DNA of 64,000 nucleotides from Oscillatoriophycideae cyanobacterium NC_groundwater_1537_Pr4_S-0.65um_50_18 (GTDB taxonomy: Bacteria; Cyanobacteriota; Cyanobacteriia; Elainellales; Elainellaceae): the NCBI GenBank assembly GCA_016208305.1, contig JACQYI010000009.1, positions 682,001-746,000 of the forward strand, given 5' to 3'. A program made the position numbers and the translations under genes. Below the pieces are notes generated by a model. That model worked only from the letters and a program-made list of their open reading frames with translations. It was not told where the DNA came from and did not search any database. Of this stretch, positions 53,520 through 62,463 are shown one piece after another (the first letter of the stretch is position 1; the number at the start of each line of letters is the position of its first letter).

Positions 53520-56000
53520 ATGTTTAGTCGCTTCACAGATCGAGCCGTCAAGGTTATTATGCTTGCCCAAGAGGAAGCCCGTCGCCTCGGACATAATTTT
53601 GTTGGCACAGAGCAGATTTTGCTGGGTTTAGTGGGCGAAGAAACGGGGATCGCAGCCAGGGTGCTGGCCTCCCTAGGGGTTAATCTCCGCGAAACGCGGG
53701 TTGAGGTTGAAAAAATTGTCAGTCGTGGCTCAGGGGCTGTAGCGTCTGAAGTGCCCTTTACCCCAAGAGGCAAGCGGGTTTTAGATCTCTCTGTAGAGGA
53801 AGCTCAGCGGTTGGGGCATAACCACGTTGGAACTGAACACTTACTGCTCGGTCTGATTCAGGACGGGCAAGGCGTTGCGGCACAGGTGCTTGACAATCTG
53901 GATGTCGATCTTGAAGAAATTCGCGATCGCGTTATGCAGAGCATTGTCGAGTCCACAACGGTGCCTGCGGGTGGAAGCCAAGGTAAACAAAATCAGAACA
54001 GACAAGGTTCTCAAAAGACCTCAACGCTAGACGAATGCGGCACTGACTTAACCCAGCTCGCAGCCGAGGGTCGGCTTGATCCCGTCGTGGGTCGCCAGAA
54101 AGAAGTAGAGCGCGTGATCCAAATTCTCGGTCGCCGCACGAAAAACAATCCTATTTTGATCGGTGAACCCGGCGTTGGTAAAACGGCACTAGCCGAGGGA
54201 TTGGCTCAGCGGATTGTCAATCAAGATGTGCCTGATACGCTGGCAGGAAAGCGCGTTTTGACGCTTAACGTCGGCTCGTTAATTGCAGGTACGAAGTATC
54301 GCGGCGAGTTTGAGGAACGGATCAAAAAGATCGTTGAAGAAATTCGCTCCTCCGGCAATGTGATTTTGGTAATTGATGAGATTCATACGCTAGTGGGGGC
54401 AGGAGCCGTAGAAGGAGGGCTAGATGCGGCAAACATCTTAAAACCTGCTTTGGCGCGGGGCGAGCTGCAATGCATTGGGGCTACCACGCTAGATGAATAC
54501 CGCAAGCATATTGAGCGCGATGCTGCCCTAGAGCGGCGTTTCCAGCCTGTTATGGTGGGCGCGCCCAGCGTTGAGGAAACGATTTTGATTTTGCAGGGAT
54601 TGCGCAGCCGCTACGAACAGCATCACAATCTGGAAATTTCCGATCTGGCGCTAGAAGCGGCTGCAAAGCTCTCCGATCGCTATATTTCCGATCGCTTTTT
54701 GCCTGACAAAGCGATTGATTTGATCGATGAGGCTGGCTCTCGTGTCCGCATTATTCATTCCAAGTCCTTTGCCACAGCCAAAAATCTGAACAAAGATCTG
54801 CACCAAAAGCTGCGCCAAATTCTCAAGGAGAAAGAGGAAGCTGTGCGATCGCAAGACTATTCGCTGGCTCAGGAATTGCGCACTCGCCAGGTCGAACTTC
54901 AGACCGATCTCCAAGTCGCCATGCAGTCGCTTGATGCTGTACAGATTGAATCTCCAGTGGTCAATGAATCAGATATCGCCCATATCGTCGCGTCTTGGAC
55001 AGATATTCCGGTCAGCAAGTTGACTGAGGCCGAATCGGAAACCCTGTTGCAGATGGAAGACATTCTTCATCAGCGATTGATTGGTCAAGAAGAGGCTGTC
55101 AAAGCCGTCTCGCGGGCTGTTCGTCGGGTGCGGGTGGGTCTGAAAAATCCTAACCGTCCCATCGCCAGCTTTATCTTTTCTGGCCCGACAGGTGTGGGCA
55201 AAACGGAGCTAGTCAAAGCGATCGCGGCTTCTTTCTTCGGCTCAGAAGCGGCCATGATTCGGCTAGATATGTCTGAATACATGGAGCGCCATACCGTTGC
55301 TAAACTGATTGGCTCACCTCCGGGCTATGTGGGCTACAGCGAAGGAGGGCAACTCACTGAGGCCGTGCGTCGCAAGCCCTACACGGTCGTGCTGTTTGAT
55401 GAAATTGAGAAAGCGCACCCCGATGTCTTTAATCTGCTGCTGCAAATTTTGGAAGATGGCCGCTTAACCGATGCCAAAGGCCGCACCATCGATTTCAAAA
55501 ACACGCTGCTGATCATGACTTCTAATGTGGGTTCAAAGGTAATCCAGAAAGGCGGAAGCGGACTGGGATTTGAGCTTTCGAATCAAACTGACGCGCAGTA
55601 CAGCCGGGTGGTAGCGATTGTCCATGAAGAACTCAAACAGTATTTCCGCCCAGAGTTTCTCAATCGCCTAGATGAGATCATTGTTTTCCGGCAGTTGACC
55701 AAACCTGAAGTCAAGCAAATTGCAGATATTTTGCTGCGCGAGGTTGGAGAACGTTTGGCTGGGCAGGGGATCACTCTGGAAGTGACTGAGCCATTTAAAG
55801 ATCGACTGCTAGAGGCGGGATATAACCCAGAGATGGGGGCACGCCCCCTACGCCGCGCAATCACACGGCTGCTAGAGGATTGTCTGGCCGAAGAAATTCT
55901 GTCGGGTCGCGTGAAGTCAGGAGATACGATCGTTGTCGATGTGGATGCCGCAGGACAAACCCAAGCTTCTATCAAGGAGCTACACACAGGCAATGTGTAA
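53520..56000 (+). CDS. clpC: Clp protease ATPase subunit ClpC
   Basis: The protein has 826 residues. It is a Hsp100 AAA+ unfoldase that feeds ClpP/ClpR. The parts are two Clp-N repeats (1-145: [35 protein letters not shown]); D1 AAA domain with Walker A GEPGVGKT and Walker [12 protein letters not shown]; a UVR segment ([16 protein letters not shown], ~430-460); D2 AAA domain with Walker [10 protein letters not shown] and [14 protein letters not shown]; and the ClpP-docking-loop region [10 protein letters not shown]. Several positions differ from the usual essential ClpC (TLDECGTDL, the Gln/Asn-rich linker after Clp-N), so this may be a second paralogue. ClpC is the ATPase that NblA recruits for phycobilisome degradation. 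Confidence 0.93.
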   Translation: MFSRFTDRAVKVIMLAQEEARRLGHNFVGTEQILLGLVGEETGIAARVLASLGVNLRETRVEVEKIVSRGSGAVASEVPFTPRGKRVLDLSVEEAQRLGHNHVGTEHLLLGLIQDGQGVAAQVLDNLDVDLEEIRDRVMQSIVESTTVPAGGSQGKQNQNRQGSQKTSTLDECGTDLTQLAAEGRLDPVVGRQKEVERVIQILGRRTKNNPILIGEPGVGKTALAEGLAQRIVNQDVPDTLAGKRVLTLNVGSLIAGTKYRGEFEERIKKIVEEIRSSGNVILVIDEIHTLVGAGAVEGGLDAANILKPALARGELQCIGATTLDEYRKHIERDAALERRFQPVMVGAPSVEETILILQGLRSRYEQHHNLEISDLALEAAAKLSDRYISDRFLPDKAIDLIDEAGSRVRIIHSKSFATAKNLNKDLHQKLRQILKEKEEAVRSQDYSLAQELRTRQVELQTDLQVAMQSLDAVQIESPVVNESDIAHIVASWTDIPVSKLTEAESETLLQMEDILHQRLIGQEEAVKAVSRAVRRVRVGLKNPNRPIASFIFSGPTGVGKTELVKAIAASFFGSEAAMIRLDMSEYMERHTVAKLIGSPPGYVGYSEGGQLTEAVRRKPYTVVLFDEIEKAHPDVFNLLLQILEDGRLTDAKGRTIDFKNTLLIMTSNVGSKVIQKGGSGLGFELSNQTDAQYSRVVAIVHEELKQYFRPEFLNRLDEIIVFRQLTKPEVKQIADILLREVGERLAGQGITLEVTEPFKDRLLEAGYNPEMGARPLRRAITRLLEDCLAEEILSGRVKSGDTIVVDVDAAGQTQASIKELHTGNV

Positions 56001-56004
56001 CCTC

Positions 56005-56036
56005 GAAGCATCCTGACAGATCTGGAAGGATGCCTT
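56005..56036 (+). terminator. Weak hairpin after clpC
   Basis: GCATCCT / AGGATGC arms (7 bp) within 40 nt of the clpC stop; no strong U tract. Confidence 0.4.
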
Positions 56037-56081
56037 AGAAGCTAAAAATGACCACTGTAGTGATTAAGTTGGAGAATCGTT

Positions 56082-56180
56082 ATGACTAAAGAGAAGAAAA
56101 GCAACAAAGAAACTAAGAAACCCAAGGCCAACCCAGACTCGGCTGATAAAAAGAAAAAAGATCCGAAAAGATACAACTAA
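56082..56180 (+). CDS. Lys-rich micro-protein (32 aa)
   Basis: ATG 56082 with GGAG about 8 nt upstream opens a 32-codon frame rich in Lys/Asn/Asp (MTKEKKSNKETKKPK...), ending KDPKRYN. It has no hydrophobic segment and is probably unstructured. Short Lys-rich proteins of this kind are common beside cyanobacterial genes but poorly described; possible nucleic-acid or polyanion binding is a guess. The lack of a terminator-like break means readthrough from clpC is possible. Confidence 0.5.
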   Translation: MTKEKKSNKETKKPKANPDSADKKKKDPKRYN

Positions 56181-56277
56181 GGCTCCTGATCAAATTGAAC
56201 CTCAAAAAGTTCTTTAGGTTATCTCTGTAAAGATCCTAAGCTTGAGATGGACGAACCTGGCACTGTAAAACCTTGTG

Positions 56278-56796
56278 TCAGGCCCGTTTCGTTTGTCTTG
56301 GGCTACGTTCAACCGCATAAACACAGGTCGGTTGCTCTCGCCACGCTGTCTCTTTGATCAGCCTCATGCTATTCTTCTCGGCAACCCGGCGCGAGGCAGC
56401 GTTGGCAGGATTGATCAATGAAATGAGTTGATCAAAACCCAACTGATTGAATCCATAATCACGGCAGGCTTGAGCAGCTTCTGTGGCTAAGCCCTGTCCC
56501 CAGAGGTCACGACGAATATGATAGCCAATTTCTACTGCCTCAAGATCATCAACTTGCTGCATTACTAGGCCACAATCGCCAATCAGCTTGCCGCTTTTGA
56601 GGACGATCGCCCATAGCCCAAATCCATGTTGAGCATATCTCTGGATATTTCGCTCAATCCACCGCTGAGTCATAGGGCGATCGAAGGATCGGGGATAGAA
56701 CTGCATTACTTCAGGATCAGAGAAGACTTCAAGCAAATCATCGTTGTCTTGCAGCGTCATCTCTCGCAAAATGAGCCGTTGGGTTTCCAAGACCAT
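56278..56796 (-). CDS. GNAT-family N-acetyltransferase
   Basis: The protein has 172 residues of the RimJ/RimL-type GNAT fold: TQRLILREMTLQDNDDLLEV, then the acetyl-CoA loop RRDLWGQGLATEAAQACRD, then NAASRRVAEKNSMRL. Substrate unknown. ATG 56796. Not obviously part of the exported cluster 33 nt upstream, but on the same strand. Confidence 0.82.
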   Translation of the reverse strand: MVLETQRLILREMTLQDNDDLLEVFSDPEVMQFYPRSFDRPMTQRWIERNIQRYAQHGFGLWAIVLKSGKLIGDCGLVMQQVDDLEAVEIGYHIRRDLWGQGLATEAAQACRDYGFNQLGFDQLISLINPANAASRRVAEKNSMRLIKETAWREQPTCVYAVERSPRQTKRA

Positions 56797-56829
56797 AGGG
56801 CGATCGCTCCAAGATTGAGGCTACGACTG

Positions 56830-57336
56830 CTATTGCGCCACTGTGACTGCAAATCGCAGCTCAAACGCTGGAAAACTTCCAGAGGTTACAGGCTGACCCT
56901 GAAGCACCAGTTCATAGGCTCCGGCGCGAGGAAAGGTAATGTTAGCGCTAGGTACACCCGATCGCCCCTCTACAGACTTTGCCGTTAGGCTGGGCTGCTG
57001 AATTGGCGTATCGCCCTGTTGTCGCGGCTGGGCATAGACTTTCAGCGTGCAGTTACATTCTGAAAGTTGCAGCGGCGAACCACCCCGCCGATTGAGCGCA
57101 AACCAAGTCAGGCTAGCGGCTCCAGACCGAGGGCTATCGTTTGGCTCAATATGCATGGTGCCGCCAATGCTTCCAGAAACCTCCACCTCATGCGCCTCAC
57201 TCTGCCAAGGAGCAAGGGTTACAGCAAGGGGGGCTGCAATTAAGGCGACTCCCAAGAGAAGGACACTATTTAACTGGAGTAGATTGAGCCTGCTCAGCCT
57301 TAGCTGGGGTAGATGGCATCGAATAGGGCGAAACAT
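56830..57336 (-). CDS. Hypothetical exported protein
   Basis: The protein has 168 residues from ATG 57336, which overlaps the end of the upstream membrane-protein gene by 71 nt in another frame. It has an N-terminal signal/anchor (LLLGVALIAAPLAVTLAP) followed by a beta-rich domain (GAASLTWFALNRRGG, ITFPRAGAYELVLQG) with an immunoglobulin/cupredoxin-like look and paired Cys (SECNCTLKVY). No family is recognised. The overlap suggests tight co-expression with the membrane gene. Possible periplasmic partner of that transporter. Confidence 0.6.
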   Translation of the reverse strand: MFRPIRCHLPQLRLSRLNLLQLNSVLLLGVALIAAPLAVTLAPWQSEAHEVEVSGSIGGTMHIEPNDSPRSGAASLTWFALNRRGGSPLQLSECNCTLKVYAQPRQQGDTPIQQPSLTAKSVEGRSGVPSANITFPRAGAYELVLQGQPVTSGSFPAFELRFAVTVAQ

Positions 57337-58537
57337 ATAATTTCTCCAAAGAAAAGATTTTCCAAATCCAGCGCTGCCGCAGAAGCAGAACTCCGACGAC
57401 AACGGCTGCCAAGCCTGCGGTCAAGATTTGATTGACTCCGGCAATCTGCATTGCCCCTAAATAGTGAGAGCCAATTAGTAGGGTATGAGCCACAGCCAAA
57501 AGCAGCGCCGGAAGGCTGAGCAGGTGCAGCGATCGCCACACTTTACCCAACTTTTTTTGAGCGCCATCAAAGCTGGTAACGGCAGCTGGCAGCAGCAGTA
57601 TGAGGGAGGACAGCCCCAGGGCGATCGCAATTTGATGGTGCGGCAGCATAAAAAATACTGCATCCCAGTTCCATCCCCAGCTATGTTCTGCCATATGCGC
57701 CATATGCGCCACCGATAGTATAAATGCGCCTAACCCCAGCGCTCGTCGATATTGTAAGGGAGCTGCCCAAAGACGGCTGATCGGACGAGCCGCCATCGCC
57801 AGCAGCAGACAAATCAACGCCGCATGCCCGGTGTAGTCTACCATCGTGTCGCCTGTGCGAAGCAAGGTGAGAATGCCGATGGTAAGGGTAATCCAGCCAC
57901 CCATGCGAAAAAGCTGACTGCGGCGATCGGCGCTGACTAACGAGGCCGACAAGCCGACACCCAGCATCAGGGGCAGCGTTCCCAGCCCAAACGCCAGCAT
58001 CGTGACCATCCCCTGCTGCAAACTAGCAGTCTCAGCGGCTTTAATCTGTGCCGTGTAGAGAAATCCGCAGGGAATGAGTCCCCACACCAGCCCTAGCAGA
58101 AAGGGAGTCCAGCCATGCTGGGTTAGAGACAGCTTCACCATCGAACTGCCCAACCGATGATGCAGTTTGCCCGCAGACAGCGGATGCAAAAACGGTATCC
58201 GGGGTAGAATCCCGATTTGAGACAGACCAAACCCAATGAGCAAAAGACCTGTGACCACGGCCATTCCCCGCCGTAGCAGGCTGCCGATGCCTGCCATCTG
58301 CCCGCCTGCCACCAGCACCGAGCCGATCGCCCCAATGCTTGCGCCCACCAAAACATAGCTCAGGATGCGCCCGATATTGAGCAGCAGATGAAAACGCAAC
58401 TGCTGCCAAGTCGCCTTCTCGGCAGAAGCCGATGAACCCGTCAAAGCAAAAGCCGCCGTAATCGGGCCGCACATGCCAGCGCAGTGCCCAAAACTTCCCA
58501 GAAAACCCAGACTTGCGATTAAAAATAAATCCAGCAT
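57266..58537 (-). CDS. UreH/TauE-SafE-like membrane protein with ferric-reductase-like C-terminus
   Basis: The protein has 423 residues from ATG 58537 (a TTG at 58582 overlaps the previous stop). The N-terminal ~220 residues form six membrane helices of the UreH/TauE-like type with the metal-type motif FGHCAGMCGPI and, in the second half, GLVWGLIPCGFLYTA. A further multi-helix region rich in His (LSVAHMAHMAEHSW, ALLLAVAHTLLIGSHYLGA) resembles ferric-reductase/YedZ-type haem-binding domains. Such fusions are linked to metal or electron transfer across the membrane; the cargo is not known. Second gene of a three-gene cluster upstream of which lie the TPR gene and petJ. Confidence 0.72.
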   Translation of the reverse strand: MLDLFLIASLGFLGSFGHCAGMCGPITAAFALTGSSASAEKATWQQLRFHLLLNIGRILSYVLVGASIGAIGSVLVAGGQMAGIGSLLRRGMAVVTGLLLIGFGLSQIGILPRIPFLHPLSAGKLHHRLGSSMVKLSLTQHGWTPFLLGLVWGLIPCGFLYTAQIKAAETASLQQGMVTMLAFGLGTLPLMLGVGLSASLVSADRRSQLFRMGGWITLTIGILTLLRTGDTMVDYTGHAALICLLLAMAARPISRLWAAPLQYRRALGLGAFILSVAHMAHMAEHSWGWNWDAVFFMLPHHQIAIALGLSSLILLLPAAVTSFDGAQKKLGKVWRSLHLLSLPALLLAVAHTLLIGSHYLGAMQIAGVNQILTAGLAAVVVGVLLLRQRWIWKIFSLEKLYVSPYSMPSTPAKAEQAQSTPVK

Positions 58538-58571
58538 TGGCAAAATTGGGATGTTCTCCTCAGAAATCTCA

Positions 58572-59129
58572 TTATCTCCCAAGCGGCTCTGGAACTTCTA
58601 CCCGAGTGCTGGCTTGAAGCGGCTCACCTTGATACATTAAGGTTTCATGGCCGTTGGCATTGAGACTAACGGTAATCTCATGCGCTCCAGGCGTTAAGCT
58701 GCTCAGATAGTACCAGTTACCGTAGAGGCGCGTGATTTTCTGGCCATCTACATAAAGGTGAGCATGTCCCTCGGTCGGGGTACTCGCTTGATTCACATGC
58801 TCAGGAGCAAATCTAAAATTTGTTACCTGCACTTCTAGATTCCAGCCTTGCTTCGCGTCAGGATGGGCAATGAGCTGAACAGTGGGCACAGGCTGATTTG
58901 CCGGAATATCGATCGCGCCATGCTCATGCTCATGCTCATTAGTCATGCTCCCGTGAGAGGGGTCTGCCTGAGAGCTGTGCTCCGAATCACCATGAGCGAT
59001 CGCCGCTGGAGGCAGTGCTGCTGCCCCAAGCATGAAGGGCTGAAACCCAAGATGGGGGCTGGCAGAACAAAAGCCGATCGCCGCAACAGAGGTGCAAGCG
59101 GCAATGGTAAGCAAGTTAGAAAATTTCAT
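58572..59129 (-). CDS. Exported His-rich protein
   Basis: The protein has 185 residues. An N-terminal signal peptide (TIAACTSVAAIGFCSASP) is followed by a His/Asp/Ser-rich segment (HGDSEHSSQADPSHGSMTNE, then HEHEHGAID) able to bind metals. A beta domain with HLYVDGQKITRLYGNWYYLS, then PGAHEITVSLNANGH, follows; this domain occurs in bacteria beside metal-related membrane proteins. ATG 59129. It ends 35 nt upstream of the membrane gene. A copper or nickel role is plausible given petJ/petRP nearby but is inference. Confidence 0.62.
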   Translation of the reverse strand: MKFSNLLTIAACTSVAAIGFCSASPHLGFQPFMLGAAALPPAAIAHGDSEHSSQADPSHGSMTNEHEHEHGAIDIPANQPVPTVQLIAHPDAKQGWNLEVQVTNFRFAPEHVNQASTPTEGHAHLYVDGQKITRLYGNWYYLSSLTPGAHEITVSLNANGHETLMYQGEPLQASTRVEVPEPLGR

Positions 59130-59187
59130 TGTCTGATTTAACCTAATTTTAAACAGTGCTGCTGGTTTGAGTCATGATGTTTAGGCT

Positions 59188-60117
59188 TTAGCCGATCGCC
59201 GTCCCCATAGGCTGAAGTTTTTGCAGCAGATTCAGGGTTTGCTGATAGGCCAGCCGTAAGCCCTGATGACAAAAGCAATTTGCGGCCTGGTGCAAATCAG
59301 CGATCGCGGCCTGCTGTTCTCCTCTTTCCTGCCGGATTAATCCACGACTCAGGTAGGCTTGTCCATTGTCTGGGTCAAGCTGCAACACTTGAGAAAAATC
59401 GCTAAGGGCGGCCACAACATTGCCCTGCTGGTGATAAGCGCAGCCGCGATTGTAGTAGGCGCGAGTCTCTGGACTGAACTGGATCGCTTGCGTAAAATCA
59501 GCGATCGCCGCCTGCTGGTTTTCTAACCAAAGCTGTGCCAGACCGCGATCGGTATAAATTTCTGCCCGGACAGTGCGATCGAGTGGCGAGGTCTGACGCA
59601 GCGCCTGTCCATAGTCCACAATCGCCTCTCGATAGGCAGAGAGCGCTGATTGCGCTAGCCCCCGATTATAGTAGGCGCGATAGTCATGAGGCTTGATCTG
59701 CAAAAGCTGGCTGAAGTCTGCGATCGCATCAGCATGTTGCTCGGCACGGTGGTAGGCCAGCCCTCGATTGAGATAGGTTTCTGTATCTCTAGGGTTGAGG
59801 TTTAGAGCCTGAGTGCAGTCGGCAATAGCGGCGGCATAGTCTTTTAAGTAGATCTGAGCCAGACAACGATTGCTGTAGGCTGCCGCAAATGCACTATTCT
59901 GCTCAAGCGTTTGGCTAAACTGTTGCACTGCCAGCGCATACTCGCCTTGCTGAAACGACTCGATACCTTTGTAAAACCATCCTTTTGTATCAAGTGGATC
60001 AGAACTTAGAGTGGGTGTCTGTGCCTCAGCCGGAGTCGTGAGTAGCCCCAAGCAAAGACCCATCAGCGCTAGGCTCGTCCCGACTCTCGCAGCAAGTCTC
60101 ATTAACGCCTGTCTCAT
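59188..60117 (-). CDS. Exported TPR-repeat protein
   Basis: The protein has 309 residues from ATG 60117; this start gives a good signal peptide (GTSLALMGLCLGLLTTPAEA), whereas the longer frame to 60300 does not. Then about seven tetratricopeptide repeats (GIESFQQGEYALAVQQFSQT; NRCLAQIYLKDYAAAIADCT; NRGLAYHRAEQHADAIADFS; NRGLAQSALSAYREAIVDYG and similar). It is a periplasmic or lumenal protein-interaction scaffold; partner unknown. Lies 206 nt downstream of petJ on the same strand, after a relic MITE end (60179-60196). Confidence 0.8.
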   Translation of the reverse strand: MRQALMRLAARVGTSLALMGLCLGLLTTPAEAQTPTLSSDPLDTKGWFYKGIESFQQGEYALAVQQFSQTLEQNSAFAAAYSNRCLAQIYLKDYAAAIADCTQALNLNPRDTETYLNRGLAYHRAEQHADAIADFSQLLQIKPHDYRAYYNRGLAQSALSAYREAIVDYGQALRQTSPLDRTVRAEIYTDRGLAQLWLENQQAAIADFTQAIQFSPETRAYYNRGCAYHQQGNVVAALSDFSQVLQLDPDNGQAYLSRGLIRQERGEQQAAIADLHQAANCFCHQGLRLAYQQTLNLLQKLQPMGTAIG

Positions 60118-60178
60118 GCCTATTTTACTCAAGTGGTTTACCCAAAAGTTGTTCGTTATAGCCGTAGCCCTTCCGCTA

Positions 60179-60196
60179 AGAGAATGTTTGAAAAGT
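60179..60196 (+). mobile_element. Solo MITE end (relic)
   Basis: AGAGAATGTTTGAAAAGT differs from the terminal repeat at 8466-8483 at one of 18 positions. No partner end is seen nearby, so this is a relic or a partial copy. Confidence 0.55.
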
Positions 60197-60323
60197 GCCG
60201 ATTGCGACTCGGATAGCCCCTTTTCTGGCATACCGCAGGCACTAGACCCCAATTCTGGGAGACTTTGAACAAAAATTCGCCCTACAAACAAAGATTCCAC
60301 TGATTAAATGGGTCTAGATAGCG

Positions 60324-60665
60324 CTACTTCCAGCCTTGTTCAGCCTGCTCTAGAACGTAGGTTGCCACATCTGCAATTTGTTCCTCGCTGAGCCGCCCCT
60401 TAAAGGCAGGCATGGCATTTTTGCCTCCGGTGACTTGTGTGGTAATGGCTGCAAGAGAGGCCATGTCATATTTTTCAAGGGTCTCTTTTTTCAGCGTTTT
60501 TTGGGAATTGATGACATTTCCCCCGCCCAAATGACAGGCGGCACAGTTGCTGCTGAATACTTTGGCACCATTCGCGGCATCGGCCAGAGCAGGGCTAACT
60601 CCGCAGAAGGTAGTGAACATAAAGGTTACCAGCAGGGCAACCAGCGCGATCGCAAACCGGGTCAT
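60324..60665 (-). CDS. petJ: Cytochrome c6
   Basis: The protein has 113 residues from ATG 60665 (AGGAG about 10 nt upstream). It is a soluble lumenal electron carrier between cytochrome b6f and PSI, used when copper for plastocyanin is short. The signal peptide ends SPALA. The mature protein is ~85 residues with the haem motif CAACH and the axial Met in [11 protein letters not shown]. The C-terminus AEQGWK is typical. Divergent from petR; the shared region has candidate operators. Confidence 0.96.
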   Translation of the reverse strand: MTRFAIALVALLVTFMFTTFCGVSPALADAANGAKVFSSNCAACHLGGGNVINSQKTLKKETLEKYDMASLAAITTQVTGGKNAMPAFKGRLSEEQIADVATYVLEQAEQGWK

Positions 60666-60909
60666 GAGTATGAATCTCCTCTCAAAGATTTGAGTCAACA
60701 GCCTCAGCAGTCAGGGCTGATCCATCCCTTAGTTTCAGCAGATGCCCCTCAACTGTCAAAAGACGCCTTGTCAAAGATTGCAAAATGTAAAGAATAGCCG
60801 CAAGGAGGGGGAGCCAAAACGCACGCCCACACAATGTCTTAAAAAGAAGGGCTACGGTGATGCCTGCCGTCAGCCTCCAGGCTAAACTACGGTCATAGAC
60901 TTAATAACT
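60666..60909. promoter_or_regulatory. petJ-petR divergent regulatory region
   Basis: The two genes start at 60665 and 60910. A perfect dyad CTCAAAGATTTGAG (60681-60694) overlaps the petJ leader just upstream of its AGGAG. Its core TCAAAGATT recurs at 60771-60779, and a related TGTCAAAAGA lies 15 bp before that. These are candidate PetR sites. No copper-box consensus is claimed. Confidence 0.55.
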
Positions 60910-61335
60910 GTGACTCTCATGGCTCCTTTGCCCCCACATTCGCCCAAGCAGCTTTCTCTCGGATCGCTAGAAACCGAGATTTTGCAGATCCTTTGGACGC
61001 TGGGTTCTGCCACTGTTAAAGAAATTCACGATCGCATTCTTGCCGATCCCGATCGCGAACTGGCCTATGCCTCTGTCACGACTGTTCTGCGGCGTCTAGC
61101 AAAAAAAGGCTGGCTGGCCTGCGACAAACAGGATCGTGCCTTTCAGTGGCGACCATTAGTTTCTCAAGACGAAGCGCAGGTTTTACAAGCCCATGATCGC
61201 TTGCAGCGATTTCTAGCGATCGGCAATCCTGATGTGGTGGCGGCCTTTGCCAATGAGCTAGACCATGCCAGCGCTGATAAATTAGAGGCGATCGCTCAAC
61301 GACTCAAAAGCGCTCGTCAAGCGAGGGAGGAGTAA
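60910..61335 (+). CDS. petR: BlaI/CopY-family repressor PetR
   Basis: The protein has 141 residues. It has a winged helix-turn-helix of the BlaI/MecI type: QLSLGSLETEILQILWTLGS, then ATVKEIHDRI, then LAYASVTTVLRRLAKKGWLA; a helical C-terminus (ELDHASADKLEAIAQRLKSA) for dimerisation. In Synechocystis the PetR/PetP pair switches petJ and petE with copper, PetR repressing petJ and being cleaved by PetP. Here petR diverges from petJ and is 2 nt upstream of the protease gene, the same arrangement of players. Confidence 0.85.
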   Translation: MTLMAPLPPHSPKQLSLGSLETEILQILWTLGSATVKEIHDRILADPDRELAYASVTTVLRRLAKKGWLACDKQDRAFQWRPLVSQDEAQVLQAHDRLQRFLAIGNPDVVAAFANELDHASADKLEAIAQRLKSARQAREE

Positions 61336-61337
61336 AG

Positions 61338-62177
61338 ATGCATCTAACGCTGATTTTATTGGCAGTTCTGACTTCGAGCTTAACCCGCTTTTTTGGGAGG
61401 CGATCGACAGATTGGCGCGATCGCTGGCAGCGTGCCCTAACCGCTTTTTTGCTGCCCCCTCTGCTGTTGCTGATGACAGCTATAGCGGTGCTCTGCATGG
61501 GCACCCAAGGGCAGATGTTGGGCTTGCCCGTTGGCTGGATTGGCTACCTGCTGGCGCTGAGCTTTTTGGCAACTGCGATGGGGCTGCTGCTGCGGCTGGG
61601 AGGTCAGGGATGGCGATCGCTACGTCAGGTACAAACCTATCCCACCTGGGAACAAGAAGGCGCGATCGGCCATGTGCTCAATACCAACCATTTGTTTGCG
61701 GCCCAGATTGGCTTCTGGAATTCTCGGCTTGTGGTGAGCCAGGGCTTGCTTGATCGCCTTACCCCCGAACAGCTCAAGGCAGTGCTCACCCACGAGCAGG
61801 CTCATGCCTACTACCGAGATACGTTTTGGTTTTTTTGGATGGGCTGGCTGCGGCACTTGACCCTGTGGTTGCCCAGTACAGAAGCCCTATGGCAAGAGCT
61901 GTTGCTCTTGAGAGAGCTACGTGCCGATCGGTGGGCGGCTCAGACGATCGATCCGCTGCTCTTGGCAGAATCTTTGCTGAGGACAGTCAAAGAAACGCCG
62001 CTGGATGCTGCCGATTTTTGTGCGGCCTTTAGTGCTGCTGCTCCTCTCAATCGGTTAGAGGAGCGAATTGATGCTCTGTTAGCGGTAACTGAACGGGCTG
62101 GTGCGAGCGATCGCATTTCGCTGTTAGGACTCTGGGTGGCTTTTGTGCCGCTCTTGACGCTGTTGTTTCATCAATAG
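61338..62177 (+). CDS. petP: M56/BlaR-type membrane protease PetP
   Basis: The protein has 279 residues. The zinc site is HEQAHAYYRDTFWFFW, with a further acidic ligand likely in LLLRELRADRWAA. Four or five hydrophobic helices are visible (LTLILLAVLTSSL; ALTAFLLPPLLLLMTAIAVL; WIGYLLALSFLATAMG; a C-terminal helix LLGLWVAFVPLLTLLF). No extracytoplasmic beta-lactam sensor is fused, as in PetP proteins. GGAGG lies about 8 nt before ATG 61338. Directly overlaps the petR transcript. It would degrade PetR when copper is present. Confidence 0.83.
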   Translation: MHLTLILLAVLTSSLTRFFGRRSTDWRDRWQRALTAFLLPPLLLLMTAIAVLCMGTQGQMLGLPVGWIGYLLALSFLATAMGLLLRLGGQGWRSLRQVQTYPTWEQEGAIGHVLNTNHLFAAQIGFWNSRLVVSQGLLDRLTPEQLKAVLTHEQAHAYYRDTFWFFWMGWLRHLTLWLPSTEALWQELLLLRELRADRWAAQTIDPLLLAESLLRTVKETPLDAADFCAAFSAAAPLNRLEERIDALLAVTERAGASDRISLLGLWVAFVPLLTLLFHQ

Positions 62178-62224
62178 CGTCAGCGTAACCCCAAAAAATC
62201 TGCACTCAAGGGCGTAGATCACAG

Positions 62225-62267
62225 CATTTCCCTAGAAACCTTGCTCAGCGAGACTTCTAGGGAAATG
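62225..62267 (+). terminator. Hairpin terminator after petP
   Basis: Thirteen-bp perfect arms (CATTTCCCTAGAA / TTCTAGGGAAATG) flank a 17-nt loop about 50 nt past the petP stop. There is no long U tract. Confidence 0.5.
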
Positions 62268-62463
62268 GCTTATGATTAACCGGGCACAAAGCGCTGTTAT
62301 TTCGCGCCGTAATTTTTAAGAGGGATTATTGGTGATGGTTCATATGCTGTTGCTCCGGGGATAAACAGCCCCAGGATCGATCACTGGGGTCGTTGAGGGG
62401 ACTATGCGAAGGTCTATGAGTGAACTCAATAATTTATCTGAGCTGAAACTAGATTATGCGTAT

